A DNA stretch of 64,000 bases from Phytoactinopolyspora limicola (GTDB taxonomy: Bacteria; Actinomycetota; Actinomycetes; Jiangellales; Jiangellaceae), in contig NZ_JAAOEN010000001.1 in NCBI RefSeq assembly GCF_011320225.1, forward strand, positions 1,035,652 through 1,099,651. Direction: 5' to 3'. The notes beneath the pieces are model-generated. The model was not told the origin of the DNA and ran no database searches. It worked only from the letters and a program-made list of their open reading frames with translations. Below, in pieces: positions 16,197-23,489 of this stretch (the stretch's first letter is position 1; each line of letters starts with the position of its first letter). The translations under genes and the position numbers were made by a program.

Positions 16197-16769
16197 TCAA
16201 GGGCGGGAGGAGCGGTAGCGTGCTGCTTTAGCCTGGTTCCCGCAGGTCTTCATGCTGCACCAGCGCCGACGCCGGCCGCGTGAGGTATCGATGAAGAACC
16301 AGCCGCATCGATCGCAGGTACGCACCGGAGGAGACCACGGGTTCAGCGCGGCTCTCACCCCATGCAGCGCGACGACCGTGAGCGCACCTCGCGTGGTGCG
16401 AGGCGTCACGGAGCCGTCTGGGCCGATGGTGACGTCGTTGCTAATGCCAAGCCGCGCCACATCGAAGAGGCCGGCGAGAGCGTCGGCGGGAAGTTCGCGG
16501 CCGACGGCCTGCGCCTCGAAGATCACCCAGAAGAGCCCGCGTATGTCGTGTGCCTCGCGCAGGGCGGCCGGGGGATCATCGACGTAGTCTCGTGTGTCGC
16601 CGAGTGTCGGTAGCAGTTCGGCATAGTGCAGCCAGGCGATGAGCGCATCGACGCTGTCGATCAGGTCAGCGCCGATCTCTGGTGTACGACGGTAGACGGT
16701 GTTGGCGAAATCGAGCGCCACGTCACCGGCGATGAAGTGGTCGTCGCTCCAGGTGGTAGTAGTGCTCAT
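16197..16769 (-). CDS. ABATE/CGNR zinc-finger transcriptional regulator-like protein
   Basis: 190 residues. The N-terminal part fits the ABATE domain (HFIAGDVALDFANTVYRR and DALIAWLHYAELLP). The C-terminus holds the CGNR-type zinc finger: RTCDRCGWFFIDTSRGRRRR then WCSMKTCGNQAKAARYR, with four cysteines in CxxC-x(n)-CxxxxC spacing. The motif that gives the family its name reads CGNQ here. Proteins of this class are small stress-response or antibiotic-linked DNA-binding regulators in actinobacteria. Its ATG overlaps the stop of the GNAT gene upstream by four bases, so the two are co-translated. Confidence 0.85.
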   Translation of the reverse strand: MSTTTTWSDDHFIAGDVALDFANTVYRRTPEIGADLIDSVDALIAWLHYAELLPTLGDTRDYVDDPPAALREAHDIRGLFWVIFEAQAVGRELPADALAGLFDVARLGISNDVTIGPDGSVTPRTTRGALTVVALHGVRAALNPWSPPVRTCDRCGWFFIDTSRGRRRRWCSMKTCGNQAKAARYRSSRP

Positions 16770-17344
16770 CGCAGGGAGTATCGCATCACCGGGCGGTCGC
16801 TCCGAGGACGCGCGACCTCTGTGAAGCCGGCGGCCCGGAACGCGCTGGCGATACCGGTCATCGCGGTGTCGGCGCCGGCCGTGCGGCCCGTCTCCGGTTC
16901 CACCGGATACGCCTCGACCGTCCGTACCTCGGCGGTTTCGGCGAGGTGGCTGCACACCGCGGCGATCAGGTCCGAACACCGGCCCGTTCCGCGATGACCT
17001 TTCTTGACGAACAGACACGTCAAGGAGATCACGGGTTCGTCGTCGACCGGTTTCAGCAGTGCGGAGCGTTGCATCCGCGGGAAGTCGGAGCGCTCGCCGA
17101 ACCCGCACCAGGCGATTGGTTCGTCATGGACGTATGCCACGACCCCCGGTGGTGTCGTGCCGGCGGCGAGTCTCCGCATCGCGGCCTTGTTGCCGTTGCC
17201 TTTGCCGGCCATCCACTCCTGCATGCTCAGGCGCCAGTGCATACACCAGCAGCCGCGGGCTCCGCCGTTGGTGCCCATGACGGCCTCGAAGTCGTTCCAG
17301 GTGTCCGGCGTCAGCGGCCGGATCGTGAGTCCTGCCGTGCTCAT
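16766..17344 (-). CDS. GNAT-family N-acetyltransferase
   Basis: 192 residues. N-terminal TIRPLTPDTWNDFEAVMG, then the acetyl-CoA-binding segment ISLTCLFVKKGHRGTGRCSD (motif A, R/Q-x-x-G-x-G/A as RGTGRC) and SAFRAAGFTEVARPRSDRP near the end. A Cys/Trp-rich N-terminal stretch (GCWCMHWRLSMQEW) is typical of a group of actinobacterial GNATs of unknown substrate. Overlaps the genes on both sides by four bases (hydrolase stop-GNAT start, GNAT stop-CGNR start), giving a tight three-gene unit. Confidence 0.85.
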   Translation of the reverse strand: MSTAGLTIRPLTPDTWNDFEAVMGTNGGARGCWCMHWRLSMQEWMAGKGNGNKAAMRRLAAGTTPPGVVAYVHDEPIAWCGFGERSDFPRMQRSALLKPVDDEPVISLTCLFVKKGHRGTGRCSDLIAAVCSHLAETAEVRTVEAYPVEPETGRTAGADTAMTGIASAFRAAGFTEVARPRSDRPVMRYSLR

Positions 17345-18237
17345 GAGTGAACCTCCACATGGTCGAGTACGTCACCGACGAAGGCGACGAGTACTGCTGC
17401 GACGTCGGGGGCGTGGGTCTCGAGGAGGAAGTGCCCGGCGTCGTAGATGTGAGCCTCGAGGGAGGTCATGACCTGGTGGTAGGCCATCACCTCGGCGATG
17501 TCGTAAAACGTGTCGTGGCGGCCCCAGAGCACGAGGCACGGGGGCTGGTGCGCCTGGTGGTAGGCCGCGATGTCCGGGAAACGTGCGACGTGGTTCCGGT
17601 AGTCGTAGAAGAGCTGGAACTGGATGTCGATGTTGCCGGGGCGACGGAGCCGTTCCCAGTCGAGATGCCACGACTCTTGTGGGTGCAGAACCTGCAACTC
17701 TTTTCGTAGTCCACTGAGGTACTGATCGCGAGTTCCGGAGAAGTTCAACCACTCCGGCAGCGCCGCCTTGTTCTGCTCGGTGGGGTCTGCCCAGAATCGG
17801 CGGGGTGCGTCCCAGGCGTCGTTCAGCCCCGCCTCGTGTGTGTTGCCGTTCTGCACGACTAGGCCGAGCACCCGTTCCGGGTGGCGCATCGCCATGAAGT
17901 ATCCGACGGGTGTCCCGAAGTCGGTCACGTAGAGCACGTAGCGCTCCACCCCTAGGTCATCGACGAATGCCTCGATCACGTGAGACAGGTGCTCGAAGGT
18001 GTAGTCGAACTGGTCGAGCGGGGGTGCATCCGAGAACCCGAAACCGGGGATGTCCGGTGCGATCGCGTACACGTGCTCACCCAGCGTGGGGAGTACATCG
18101 CGGAACGAGTACGACGAGCTGGGGAAGCCGTGGAGGAGAAGGACCGCGGTTGATGACGGCACCCCCGCCTCGCGGTAGTGCAGTTTTGCCTCGTCCAGGT
18201 CGCGGTAGAGATGCCTCGTTTTGGCTGCGTGTTTCAT
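17341..18237 (-). CDS. Alpha/beta hydrolase, haloalkane dehalogenase/epoxide hydrolase-like
   Basis: 298 residues from the ATG at 18235-18237, chosen for the GAAGGGAG just upstream. The oxyanion block LLLHGFPSSSYSFRDVLP and PGFGFSDAP are standard. The nucleophile elbow reads VTDFGTPVG, with Asp as nucleophile as in haloalkane dehalogenases and epoxide hydrolases rather than Ser esterases. LVLWGRHDTFY supplies the acid region and DAGHFLLETHAPDV the catalytic His. Substrate cannot be predicted. First gene of the three-gene operon with GNAT and CGNR proteins. Confidence 0.85.
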   Translation of the reverse strand: MKHAAKTRHLYRDLDEAKLHYREAGVPSSTAVLLLHGFPSSSYSFRDVLPTLGEHVYAIAPDIPGFGFSDAPPLDQFDYTFEHLSHVIEAFVDDLGVERYVLYVTDFGTPVGYFMAMRHPERVLGLVVQNGNTHEAGLNDAWDAPRRFWADPTEQNKAALPEWLNFSGTRDQYLSGLRKELQVLHPQESWHLDWERLRRPGNIDIQFQLFYDYRNHVARFPDIAAYHQAHQPPCLVLWGRHDTFYDIAEVMAYHQVMTSLEAHIYDAGHFLLETHAPDVAAVLVAFVGDVLDHVEVHS

Positions 18238-18274
18238 TCTGGACTCCCTTCGATAGGCAAATCGTGCCATGTCG

Positions 18275-18306
18275 AGTAACCGTATATAACAAGTTTAAAG
18301 GTTACT
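18275..18306. promoter_or_regulatory. Inverted repeat AGTAACC-N18-GGTTACT in divergent AT-rich gap
   Basis: AGTAACC at 18275-18281 is the exact complement of GGTTACT at 18300-18306. The 18-base spacer is AT-rich (TATATAACAAGTTTAAA). It sits between the hydrolase operon and the divergent HNH gene, where promoters are expected. Possibly an operator; no binding protein can be named. Confidence 0.35.
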
Positions 18307-18402
18307 ATCGGTTCTGCCCAAAGCCGCGCTGCCCATCGATTGGCGGCGATGACCTGTCTTTGACGCCGGACTCTGTCGGTAGTGGCGGTTAGCGTTTGTT
18401 TC

Positions 18403-19719
18403 ATGGTTGCGGACACGTTGGTGGAGATGGTCGCTGCGGTGAAGGAGTTCGCGGTAGCGCCGGTCACTGAGGTGTCCAGTGACGCGGTCGTGGATGAGCT
18501 GGTGGTGTTGCGGCGGTTGGCCGATGTGGCCGAGGCGGCGTATCTGACCCGGTTGCGGGAGTTCGATCAGCGCGGGCTGGCCCAGACGCGGTCGGTGTTG
18601 TCCACCCGGGGGTGGGTCCGGCACGAGTTGCATGTCGCGCCGGGCGAGACCAGCCGGGTGTTGAAGGTCGCCAAACGTCTGGTGGATTTGCCAGTGATCG
18701 AGGCGGCGTTGCTGGCCGGTGAGATCCGGCTGCCGCACGCGGTGGCGATCGCTGATGCGGCCACGCTGCTGGGGGTGGACGTGATCGCCGGGTGTCAGGA
18801 CGCGCTGGTCGAGGCCGACCGCGGCGATGACCCCACCCGGCTGCGCGCGGCGCTGCGGGGCCTCGGGGCGGCGGTGGACAACACGAACGCGGTACGCCGG
18901 GCCGAACGCCGGGATCAGGGCCGCTGGCTGCAGATCTCGGCCACCTTCGACGGGGCGGTCGCGATCGACGGGGTCCTCCCCGGGGGTGACGAGTCCGCCG
19001 GCATCGTCACCGCGGCCCTCGATGCGCTCGCGAAACCCAGCGGCGCCGACGATGAACGCAGCCCGGCGCAACGCCGCGCCGACGCCCTGGTCGAGCTGTG
19101 CCGGCGACACCTAACATCCGGCACTCTGCCCGCCCGGGCTGGCGAGCCCACCCAGGTGATCGTCACCGTCGGGCTGGACTCGTTGCAGGCCGACACCGGC
19201 GGGTTCGGGGAACTACCCGACGGGTCCATCCTGCGCGGGGACACCGCGCGCCGGCTGGCCTGTGATGCGACGATCACCCGGATCATCGTCGGCCCGGACT
19301 CCCACCCCCTCGATGTCGGACGGACCCAGCGCACCGCCACCGCGGCCCAACGCAAAGCGCTGCGCCTACGCGACGGCGGCTGCCGGTTCCCCGGCTGCGA
19401 CCGCCCGTTCGAGTGGACCGATGCCCACCACATCCACCACTGGGCCCACGGCGGCACCACCAACCTGGCCAACCTCATCTCGCTATGCCGCAAACACCAC
19501 ACCGCCGTCCACGAAGGCGGCTGGACCATCCTCATCCGCGGCCCAAACCAGATCACCTTCATCAACCCCGACGGCTGCCCGTCATTCAGCCGGCCGAGGT
19601 CGACGTCGGGGCTTGTCCGGTGGCTCTACGAGGAGCTTCAGAGGGCTCGACCGGTCCGCTACGACGTGGCGCAGACACGAGTGGAGCCGCCGTCAGATGA
19701 TCAGCTCGACGCCGCTTGA
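18403..19719 (+). CDS. DUF222/HNH endonuclease-domain protein (13E12 repeat family)
   Basis: 438 residues from ATG 18403; an in-frame GTG at 18382 would add seven. The N-terminal 280 residues are the helical DUF222 region (VLRRLADVAEAAYLTRLREF, GLAQTRSVLSTRGWVRHELH). The C-terminal HNH block reads RDGGCRFPGCDRPFEWTDAHH, then IHHWAHGGTTNLANLISLCRKHH, with the Cys pairs and His residues of an HNH nuclease. These 13E12-type genes occur in many near-identical copies scattered in actinobacterial genomes, so within-genome recombination is possible. Nuclease activity is predicted from the motif only; biological role unknown. Confidence 0.9.
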   Translation: MVADTLVEMVAAVKEFAVAPVTEVSSDAVVDELVVLRRLADVAEAAYLTRLREFDQRGLAQTRSVLSTRGWVRHELHVAPGETSRVLKVAKRLVDLPVIEAALLAGEIRLPHAVAIADAATLLGVDVIAGCQDALVEADRGDDPTRLRAALRGLGAAVDNTNAVRRAERRDQGRWLQISATFDGAVAIDGVLPGGDESAGIVTAALDALAKPSGADDERSPAQRRADALVELCRRHLTSGTLPARAGEPTQVIVTVGLDSLQADTGGFGELPDGSILRGDTARRLACDATITRIIVGPDSHPLDVGRTQRTATAAQRKALRLRDGGCRFPGCDRPFEWTDAHHIHHWAHGGTTNLANLISLCRKHHTAVHEGGWTILIRGPNQITFINPDGCPSFSRPRSTSGLVRWLYEELQRARPVRYDVAQTRVEPPSDDQLDAA

Positions 19720-19922
19720 GTGCGCAGCGCACGATGTCGCAATCTCAAGAAATCCTCAAAAGCTGACCGCTAGGCCTTGCCATGTCGAGCCAGGCTTGGT
19801 TGGCTCCAGAGCGCAACCACTTGCCGGGGTCTGCCCGGGACCGTCGCCGCCCGCTGACGGTCCAGGAACGGCCCCGGCAGCCTGCGTTCCGGGCTATGTC
19901 ACAACGGGCGCACGGCCGGGGT

Positions 19923-19967
19923 CGCTCTGACCGGACTCGCTCTGACCGGACTCGCTCTGACCGGACT
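19923..19967. repeat. Three tandem copies of a 15-bp unit
   Basis: CGCTCTGACCGGACT occurs three times without gaps at 19923-19937, 19938-19952 and 19953-19967. It lies in the 294-base gap between the HNH gene and the DsbA-like gene, both of which end here. The gap holds no gene that I can support; an open frame continuing past the HNH stop is low-complexity. Confidence 0.8.
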
Positions 19968-20012
19968 CGCCCCTGGTCACAAGCGCCCGGTTCTGGGCTG
20001 GGCCTAAGGTCG

Positions 20013-20693
20013 TCATGCTGGTCCGGTTGTCATGCTGGGCCGGTCACTACGCTGCGCGTGCAGCGAACGGGAAATGAACGTGCTCAGTTGCTCGGCGTCA
20101 TGGGTTCCGCTCAATGCCCGGCCGCCCGCTACGACGGTCGGGACGGCCCGGACGCCCTGCTCCACCCCGGCACGATGATCCGCCATGACCTCGTCGTGCC
20201 GTTCAGTGGTGGCGAAGAACACTCGTACGGCCGTCGACGTCAAGCCGAGCCGCGCGCCTACCTCCGCCAGCACGGTCCGATCCTCCAGGTCGACGTTGTG
20301 GCTCAGGTGCGCCTCGTACACCACATCCCAGGCTAGCTGGGCCGGGATGCCACTGCTGACGGCCAATTTGATCAACCGGTGGGCGGGGCGAGAGTCGATG
20401 GCCCGGGCGGTGTCGATGTGGATATCCAGACCGATGGCGCGCCCGGCCGACTCGATCCGGTCGCGGCGGCCGTTCCACTCGCCCTCATCCATGCCCCACG
20501 GTCCCAACGCCATCTCCCGCACGGTCAGCCGGGACGTCTCAGGCCCGGATGGCTCCAAGAGGAAGCTTCGATGATCAACATGCACGGTTGGTGCGCCGGA
20601 TTGCGCTAGACGTTCCAGCGCCGAAGATAGCTGGCGATGCCCCATCCAGCACCACGGACACCTGATGTCGGCCCACACGGTGATCGTCGTCAC
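20013..20693 (-). CDS. DsbA/FrnE-family thiol oxidoreductase
   Basis: 226 residues from GTG 20691-20693, with GAGGAGAA eight bases upstream. Thioredoxin-fold protein of the DsbA/FrnE type: ITVWADIRCPWCWMGHRQL places a C-P-W-C active site at residues 12-15, and VRAVPTVVAGGRALSGTHDA gives the cis-Pro loop. There is no signal peptide, so it acts in the cytosol, as in FrnE proteins linked to oxidative stress. It is divergent from soxR, and a SoxR box overlaps its promoter, so it is probably induced by SoxR in response to redox-active compounds. Confidence 0.88.
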   Translation of the reverse strand: MTTITVWADIRCPWCWMGHRQLSSALERLAQSGAPTVHVDHRSFLLEPSGPETSRLTVREMALGPWGMDEGEWNGRRDRIESAGRAIGLDIHIDTARAIDSRPAHRLIKLAVSSGIPAQLAWDVVYEAHLSHNVDLEDRTVLAEVGARLGLTSTAVRVFFATTERHDEVMADHRAGVEQGVRAVPTVVAGGRALSGTHDAEQLSTFISRSLHAQRSDRPSMTTGPA

Positions 20694-20730
20694 GGATCTT
20701 CTCCTCGGTATCGGAGTGCTCGTGACGTAG

Positions 20731-20761
20731 AGTCCACTTCATCAAGTGAACTTGATGTCAA
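20731..20761 (-). promoter_or_regulatory. SoxR box in a 19-bp-spacer promoter
   Basis: CATCAAGTGAACTTGATG at 20740-20757 is an 18-base palindrome with perfect 8-base arms and differs little from the known SoxR box CCTCAAGTTAACTTGAGG. On the minus strand TTGACA (20756-20761) and TGGACT (20731-20736) are separated by 19 bases, the long spacer typical of promoters activated by MerR-family proteins. The promoter reads toward the DsbA-like gene; soxR starts at 20815 on the other side. Confidence 0.8.
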
Positions 20762-20814
20762 CTGGGCTTTCCCCAGGATATGGCGGCGAAATATGGCGGC
20801 GAACAGGAGGACGT

Positions 20815-21264
20815 GTGCCCCAGCTTGACCCCAGCGTCACCTGGCTCAAGCCCGGTCAGGTCGCGGAGCGGGCCGGAGTGGCGGTCTCGACGCTGCACTA
20901 CTACGAGAGCATCGGGCTCATCCGTAGCCGTCGGACCAGCGGAAACCGGCGCGAATATCGTCGAGACACGTTGCGCATCATCGCCTTCATCCGTACGGCA
21001 CAGCGGCTCGGGGTGTCCCTCGAGAAGATCAAGGAGGCCCTCGACGAGCTCCCGGATGCTGGCTTGGCGACAAAACGTGACTGGGCCCGGATCGCTCGCC
21101 AGTGGCGCGACGACCTGTCTCAGCGGATCGAGGAACTTACTGCCCTACGCGACCGGTTCTCCAACTGCATCGGCTGCGGGTGTCTGTCGTTGACGTCCTG
21201 CCCGTACTCCAACCCTGGCGACATTCTGGGCCGGGATGGAACCGGCGCCCGGCGTTTCCCCTAG
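20815..21264 (+). CDS. soxR: Redox-sensitive transcriptional activator SoxR
   Basis: 149 residues from GTG 20815, chosen because AGGAGG lies a few bases upstream and SoxR proteins begin just before the helix-turn-helix. MerR-type DNA-binding region: KPGQVAERAGVAVSTLHYYE then SIGLIRSRRTSGNRREYRRD. The C-terminal CIGCGCLSLTSCPYSNPGD holds the four cysteines (118, 121, 123, 129) that ligate the [2Fe-2S] sensor in SoxR. In actinobacteria SoxR responds to redox-cycling metabolites and controls a few genes; the divergent DsbA-like gene is the obvious local target through the box at 20740-20757. Confidence 0.95.
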   Translation: MPQLDPSVTWLKPGQVAERAGVAVSTLHYYESIGLIRSRRTSGNRREYRRDTLRIIAFIRTAQRLGVSLEKIKEALDELPDAGLATKRDWARIARQWRDDLSQRIEELTALRDRFSNCIGCGCLSLTSCPYSNPGDILGRDGTGARRFP

Positions 21265-21480
21265 ATCACCGTTGGCCCTAGGTCGCCGGATCGGGGCGCT
21301 GATGCTCGGCTCATTGATCCGGCGGTAGTTTGAAGTGCGGGCTCGTGGATTGGGCTTGCGGTTCGTCGGCCGCCAGCCCGTCTCGTACGTGTCGAATCGT
21401 GCTCTGACGAGGTAGGTTGGGAGTCAGGGCAGAAGCTCATGCGAGCCGTGCCCCGATCCGCCGGACGGGAGGCCGATCCG

Positions 21481-21918
21481 ATGCCGTGGATAGCGTGGTT
21501 GGTACTTGCCGCAGCCCTAGGAGTTGCGGAGTTCTTCACCCTGACGCTGGCATTCGGGTTACTCGCGGCCGCGGCTGTGGTGGCCGCCGTGGTGGCGGGC
21601 ATCGGTGCGCCGTTCCTGCTTCAGGTCCTGTCTTTTGCGGCGGCCTCGGCCGTTGGAGTGTTGGTCGTGCGGCCCATCGCACACCGGCACATGAAGCAAC
21701 CCCCGGTTGTGCGTGATGGAAGCGACGCACTCATCGGACAGCGTGCGGTGGTCGTCGAGGAAGTCACGGCCCTGGGTGGGCTCATCAAGCTGTCGGGGGA
21801 GCAATGGTCGGCCCGCGCCCTCGACGAGAGTCAGTCGATTCCGGTCGGCGCACTCGTCGACGTCATGGAGATCGAAGGGGCGACGGCCATCGTCTATCCT
21901 CGGGAGCTTCTACCGTGA
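21481..21918 (+). CDS. NfeD-like membrane protein
   Basis: 145 residues from ATG 21481 with GGGAGG upstream; an upstream in-frame ATG at 21439 would add 14 basic residues. Two or three hydrophobic helices (MPWIAWLVLAAALGVAEFF, AAAAVVAAVVAGIGAPFLL, VLSFAAASAVGVLVVRP) are followed by a soluble OB-like NfeD domain from about residue 85 (DALIGQRAVVVEEVTALGG, VGALVDVMEIEGATAIV). This is the short NfeD1b type that partners stomatin-like SPFH proteins; the next gene encodes one 32 bases downstream. The pair is thought to act in membrane microdomain organisation or quality control. Confidence 0.87.
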   Translation: MPWIAWLVLAAALGVAEFFTLTLAFGLLAAAAVVAAVVAGIGAPFLLQVLSFAAASAVGVLVVRPIAHRHMKQPPVVRDGSDALIGQRAVVVEEVTALGGLIKLSGEQWSARALDESQSIPVGALVDVMEIEGATAIVYPRELLP

Positions 21919-21950
21919 ACACCGACCGCTGACCCGTAAGGCGGAAGCAT

Positions 21951-23060
21951 ATGGAACCTTTGGTGCCAATTATCATCGCGGCTGTCGTGATGGTGTTTCT
22001 CGTGATGTCAACCGTTCGAGTAGTTCCACAGGCGCGTCGTTACAACGTTGAGCGGTTCGGCCGATTCCGCACCACGCTGCAACCAGGCCTGAACTTCATC
22101 ATCCCGTTGGCCGACCGCATCAACACCCGTCTCGATATCCGCGAGCAGGTGTTCTCGTCTCGGCCGCAGCCGGTGATCACCGAGGACAACCTCGTCGTGA
22201 ACATCGACACCGTGCTCTACTACCAGATCACCGATCCACGGGCCGCGGCCTACGAGGTGGCCGACTATCTGCAGGCCATCGATCAGCTCACCATCACCAC
22301 GCTGCGTAACGTCATCGGCAGCATGGATCTCGAGCGCACGTTGACGTCGCGTGAAGAGATCAACGCGCAGCTGCGCAACGTGCTTGACGATGCCACCGGT
22401 AAATGGGGCATCCGGGTTAATCGAGTAGAAATCAAGGCCATCGATCCTCCCGGCTCCATCAAGGAGGCCATGGAGAAGCAGATGCGGGCCGAGCGCGACA
22501 AGCGGGCCGCGATTCTCCACGCCGAAGGTGAGCGGCAGGCCAAGATCCTCACCGCTGAAGGTACTCAGCAGCAGAAGATCCTTGAGGCCAAGGGTGACCA
22601 GCAGGCTGCCATCCTCCGCTCGGACGGTGAGGCCAAGGCGGTTGAGCGGGTGTTCCAGGCAGTGCATCGCAACAACGCGGATCCCAAGGTCTTGGCGTAC
22701 AAGTACCTTGAGACGCTGCCCCATCTGGCTGACGGTGAGAACAACACCTTCTGGGTGATTCCGGGTGAGCTCACTCAGGCGGTGCGGACGGTGACGGAGG
22801 CCTTCGGCGACTACTCCCGGATGGGGGCGCCAAAAGGGGCGGCCGGCAGCGACAGTGGTGCGGCTGGACCGGAAGGTGAACGCGCCGGCACCCCCGAACT
22901 CGCCGAAGCTGACACCCTCTCCCTGGATCCAGCCACCGCGGCCGACGAGGTGGCAAGACTGGCCGAAGCGGCAGTGCGAGACGCGAAGGCCGAGGCGGCC
23001 GCCGCTGAAGGTGCGGTCAAAGGCAAGGCGCCGGTGCAGGAGGAAGAAGGGTCCAGCTGA
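21951..23060 (+). CDS. Stomatin-like SPFH/Band 7 membrane protein
   Basis: 369 residues. One N-terminal membrane segment (VPIIIAAVVMVFLVMSTV) leads to an SPFH domain (VVPQARRYNVERFGRFRTTL, PGLNFIIPLADRI, LDIREQVFSSRPQPVITEDN) and a charged Ala/Glu/Gln coiled coil (EKQMRAERDKRAAILHAEGE and later repeats of xKILxAEGxxQ). The closest pattern is QmcA/stomatin. An extra Ala/Glu-rich tail of about 70 residues is low-complexity. Forms oligomers at the cytoplasmic membrane; paired with the NfeD protein upstream. A strong hairpin follows. Confidence 0.92.
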   Translation: MEPLVPIIIAAVVMVFLVMSTVRVVPQARRYNVERFGRFRTTLQPGLNFIIPLADRINTRLDIREQVFSSRPQPVITEDNLVVNIDTVLYYQITDPRAAAYEVADYLQAIDQLTITTLRNVIGSMDLERTLTSREEINAQLRNVLDDATGKWGIRVNRVEIKAIDPPGSIKEAMEKQMRAERDKRAAILHAEGERQAKILTAEGTQQQKILEAKGDQQAAILRSDGEAKAVERVFQAVHRNNADPKVLAYKYLETLPHLADGENNTFWVIPGELTQAVRTVTEAFGDYSRMGAPKGAAGSDSGAAGPEGERAGTPELAEADTLSLDPATAADEVARLAEAAVRDAKAEAAAAEGAVKGKAPVQEEEGSS

Positions 23061-23110
23061 CCTGGCTGGGCCTGGCTTGAGTCCAGCGCCCTGCCGTCAA
23101 CGCTCGTCAT

Positions 23111-23145
23111 GCCGCACCGGGTGCCTGTATGGCATCCGGTGCGGC
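23111..23145 (+). terminator. Hairpin after the NfeD-SPFH operon
   Basis: GCCGCACCGG at 23111-23120 pairs perfectly with CCGGTGCGGC at 23136-23145, and the loop can pair further (GTGCC with GGCAT). It follows the SPFH stop by 50 bases; there is no T-run. Probable intrinsic terminator of the actinobacterial type. The remaining gap to 23490 (about 340 bases) holds the Zur-like box and no supported gene. Confidence 0.6.
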
Positions 23146-23382
23146 ACAACTATGTGTCGGGCCAGTCGCATGCCGAACGTAGGGTCCCGCGGGACTTCTT
23201 CGCTTGCCGTTCGACGCACTCTGACGACTGGGGTGGGGCGCAAGTCCGGCGATGATCACCGGGTTCGGTGGCGGTGCCTGAATCCTGGCCAACGTGACAG
23301 TTGACCTGCTGTGTCGGGGTGGCCGGCCCAGATATACACGCATACGTTCGGCCGGATGTGAGGGGGCTCACGGTAGTCATAG

Positions 23383-23397
23383 TGAGAATCATTCTTT
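23383..23397. promoter_or_regulatory. Zur/Fur-like box before the anchored-repeat zinc operon
   Basis: TGAGAATCATTCTTT matches the Fur/Zur core TGATAATnATTATCA at 11 of 14 defined positions, with a perfect AGAAT-C-ATTCT centre. It lies about 93 bases before the wall-protein start, in a locally AT-rich stretch of a GC-rich gap. A similar box precedes the AztD-like gene at 45.0 kb. Zinc repression by Zur is inferred from the match and the genes it precedes. Confidence 0.5.
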
Positions 23398-23489
23398 ATA
23401 GTCGGTATGTCCTGATCCCACTCTCGACTCCAACGACGGGTGCTGCCCGGGCATGGTCATGTCCAGTTGTGTAAGGAGCCTTGAGGCTG

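Noticed and set aside
18403-19719. Mobile element (HNH endonuclease, group I intron or homing type)
   Set aside because: The DUF222-HNH (13E12) layout is an ordinary dispersed gene family; no terminal repeats, intron or intein structure flanks it.
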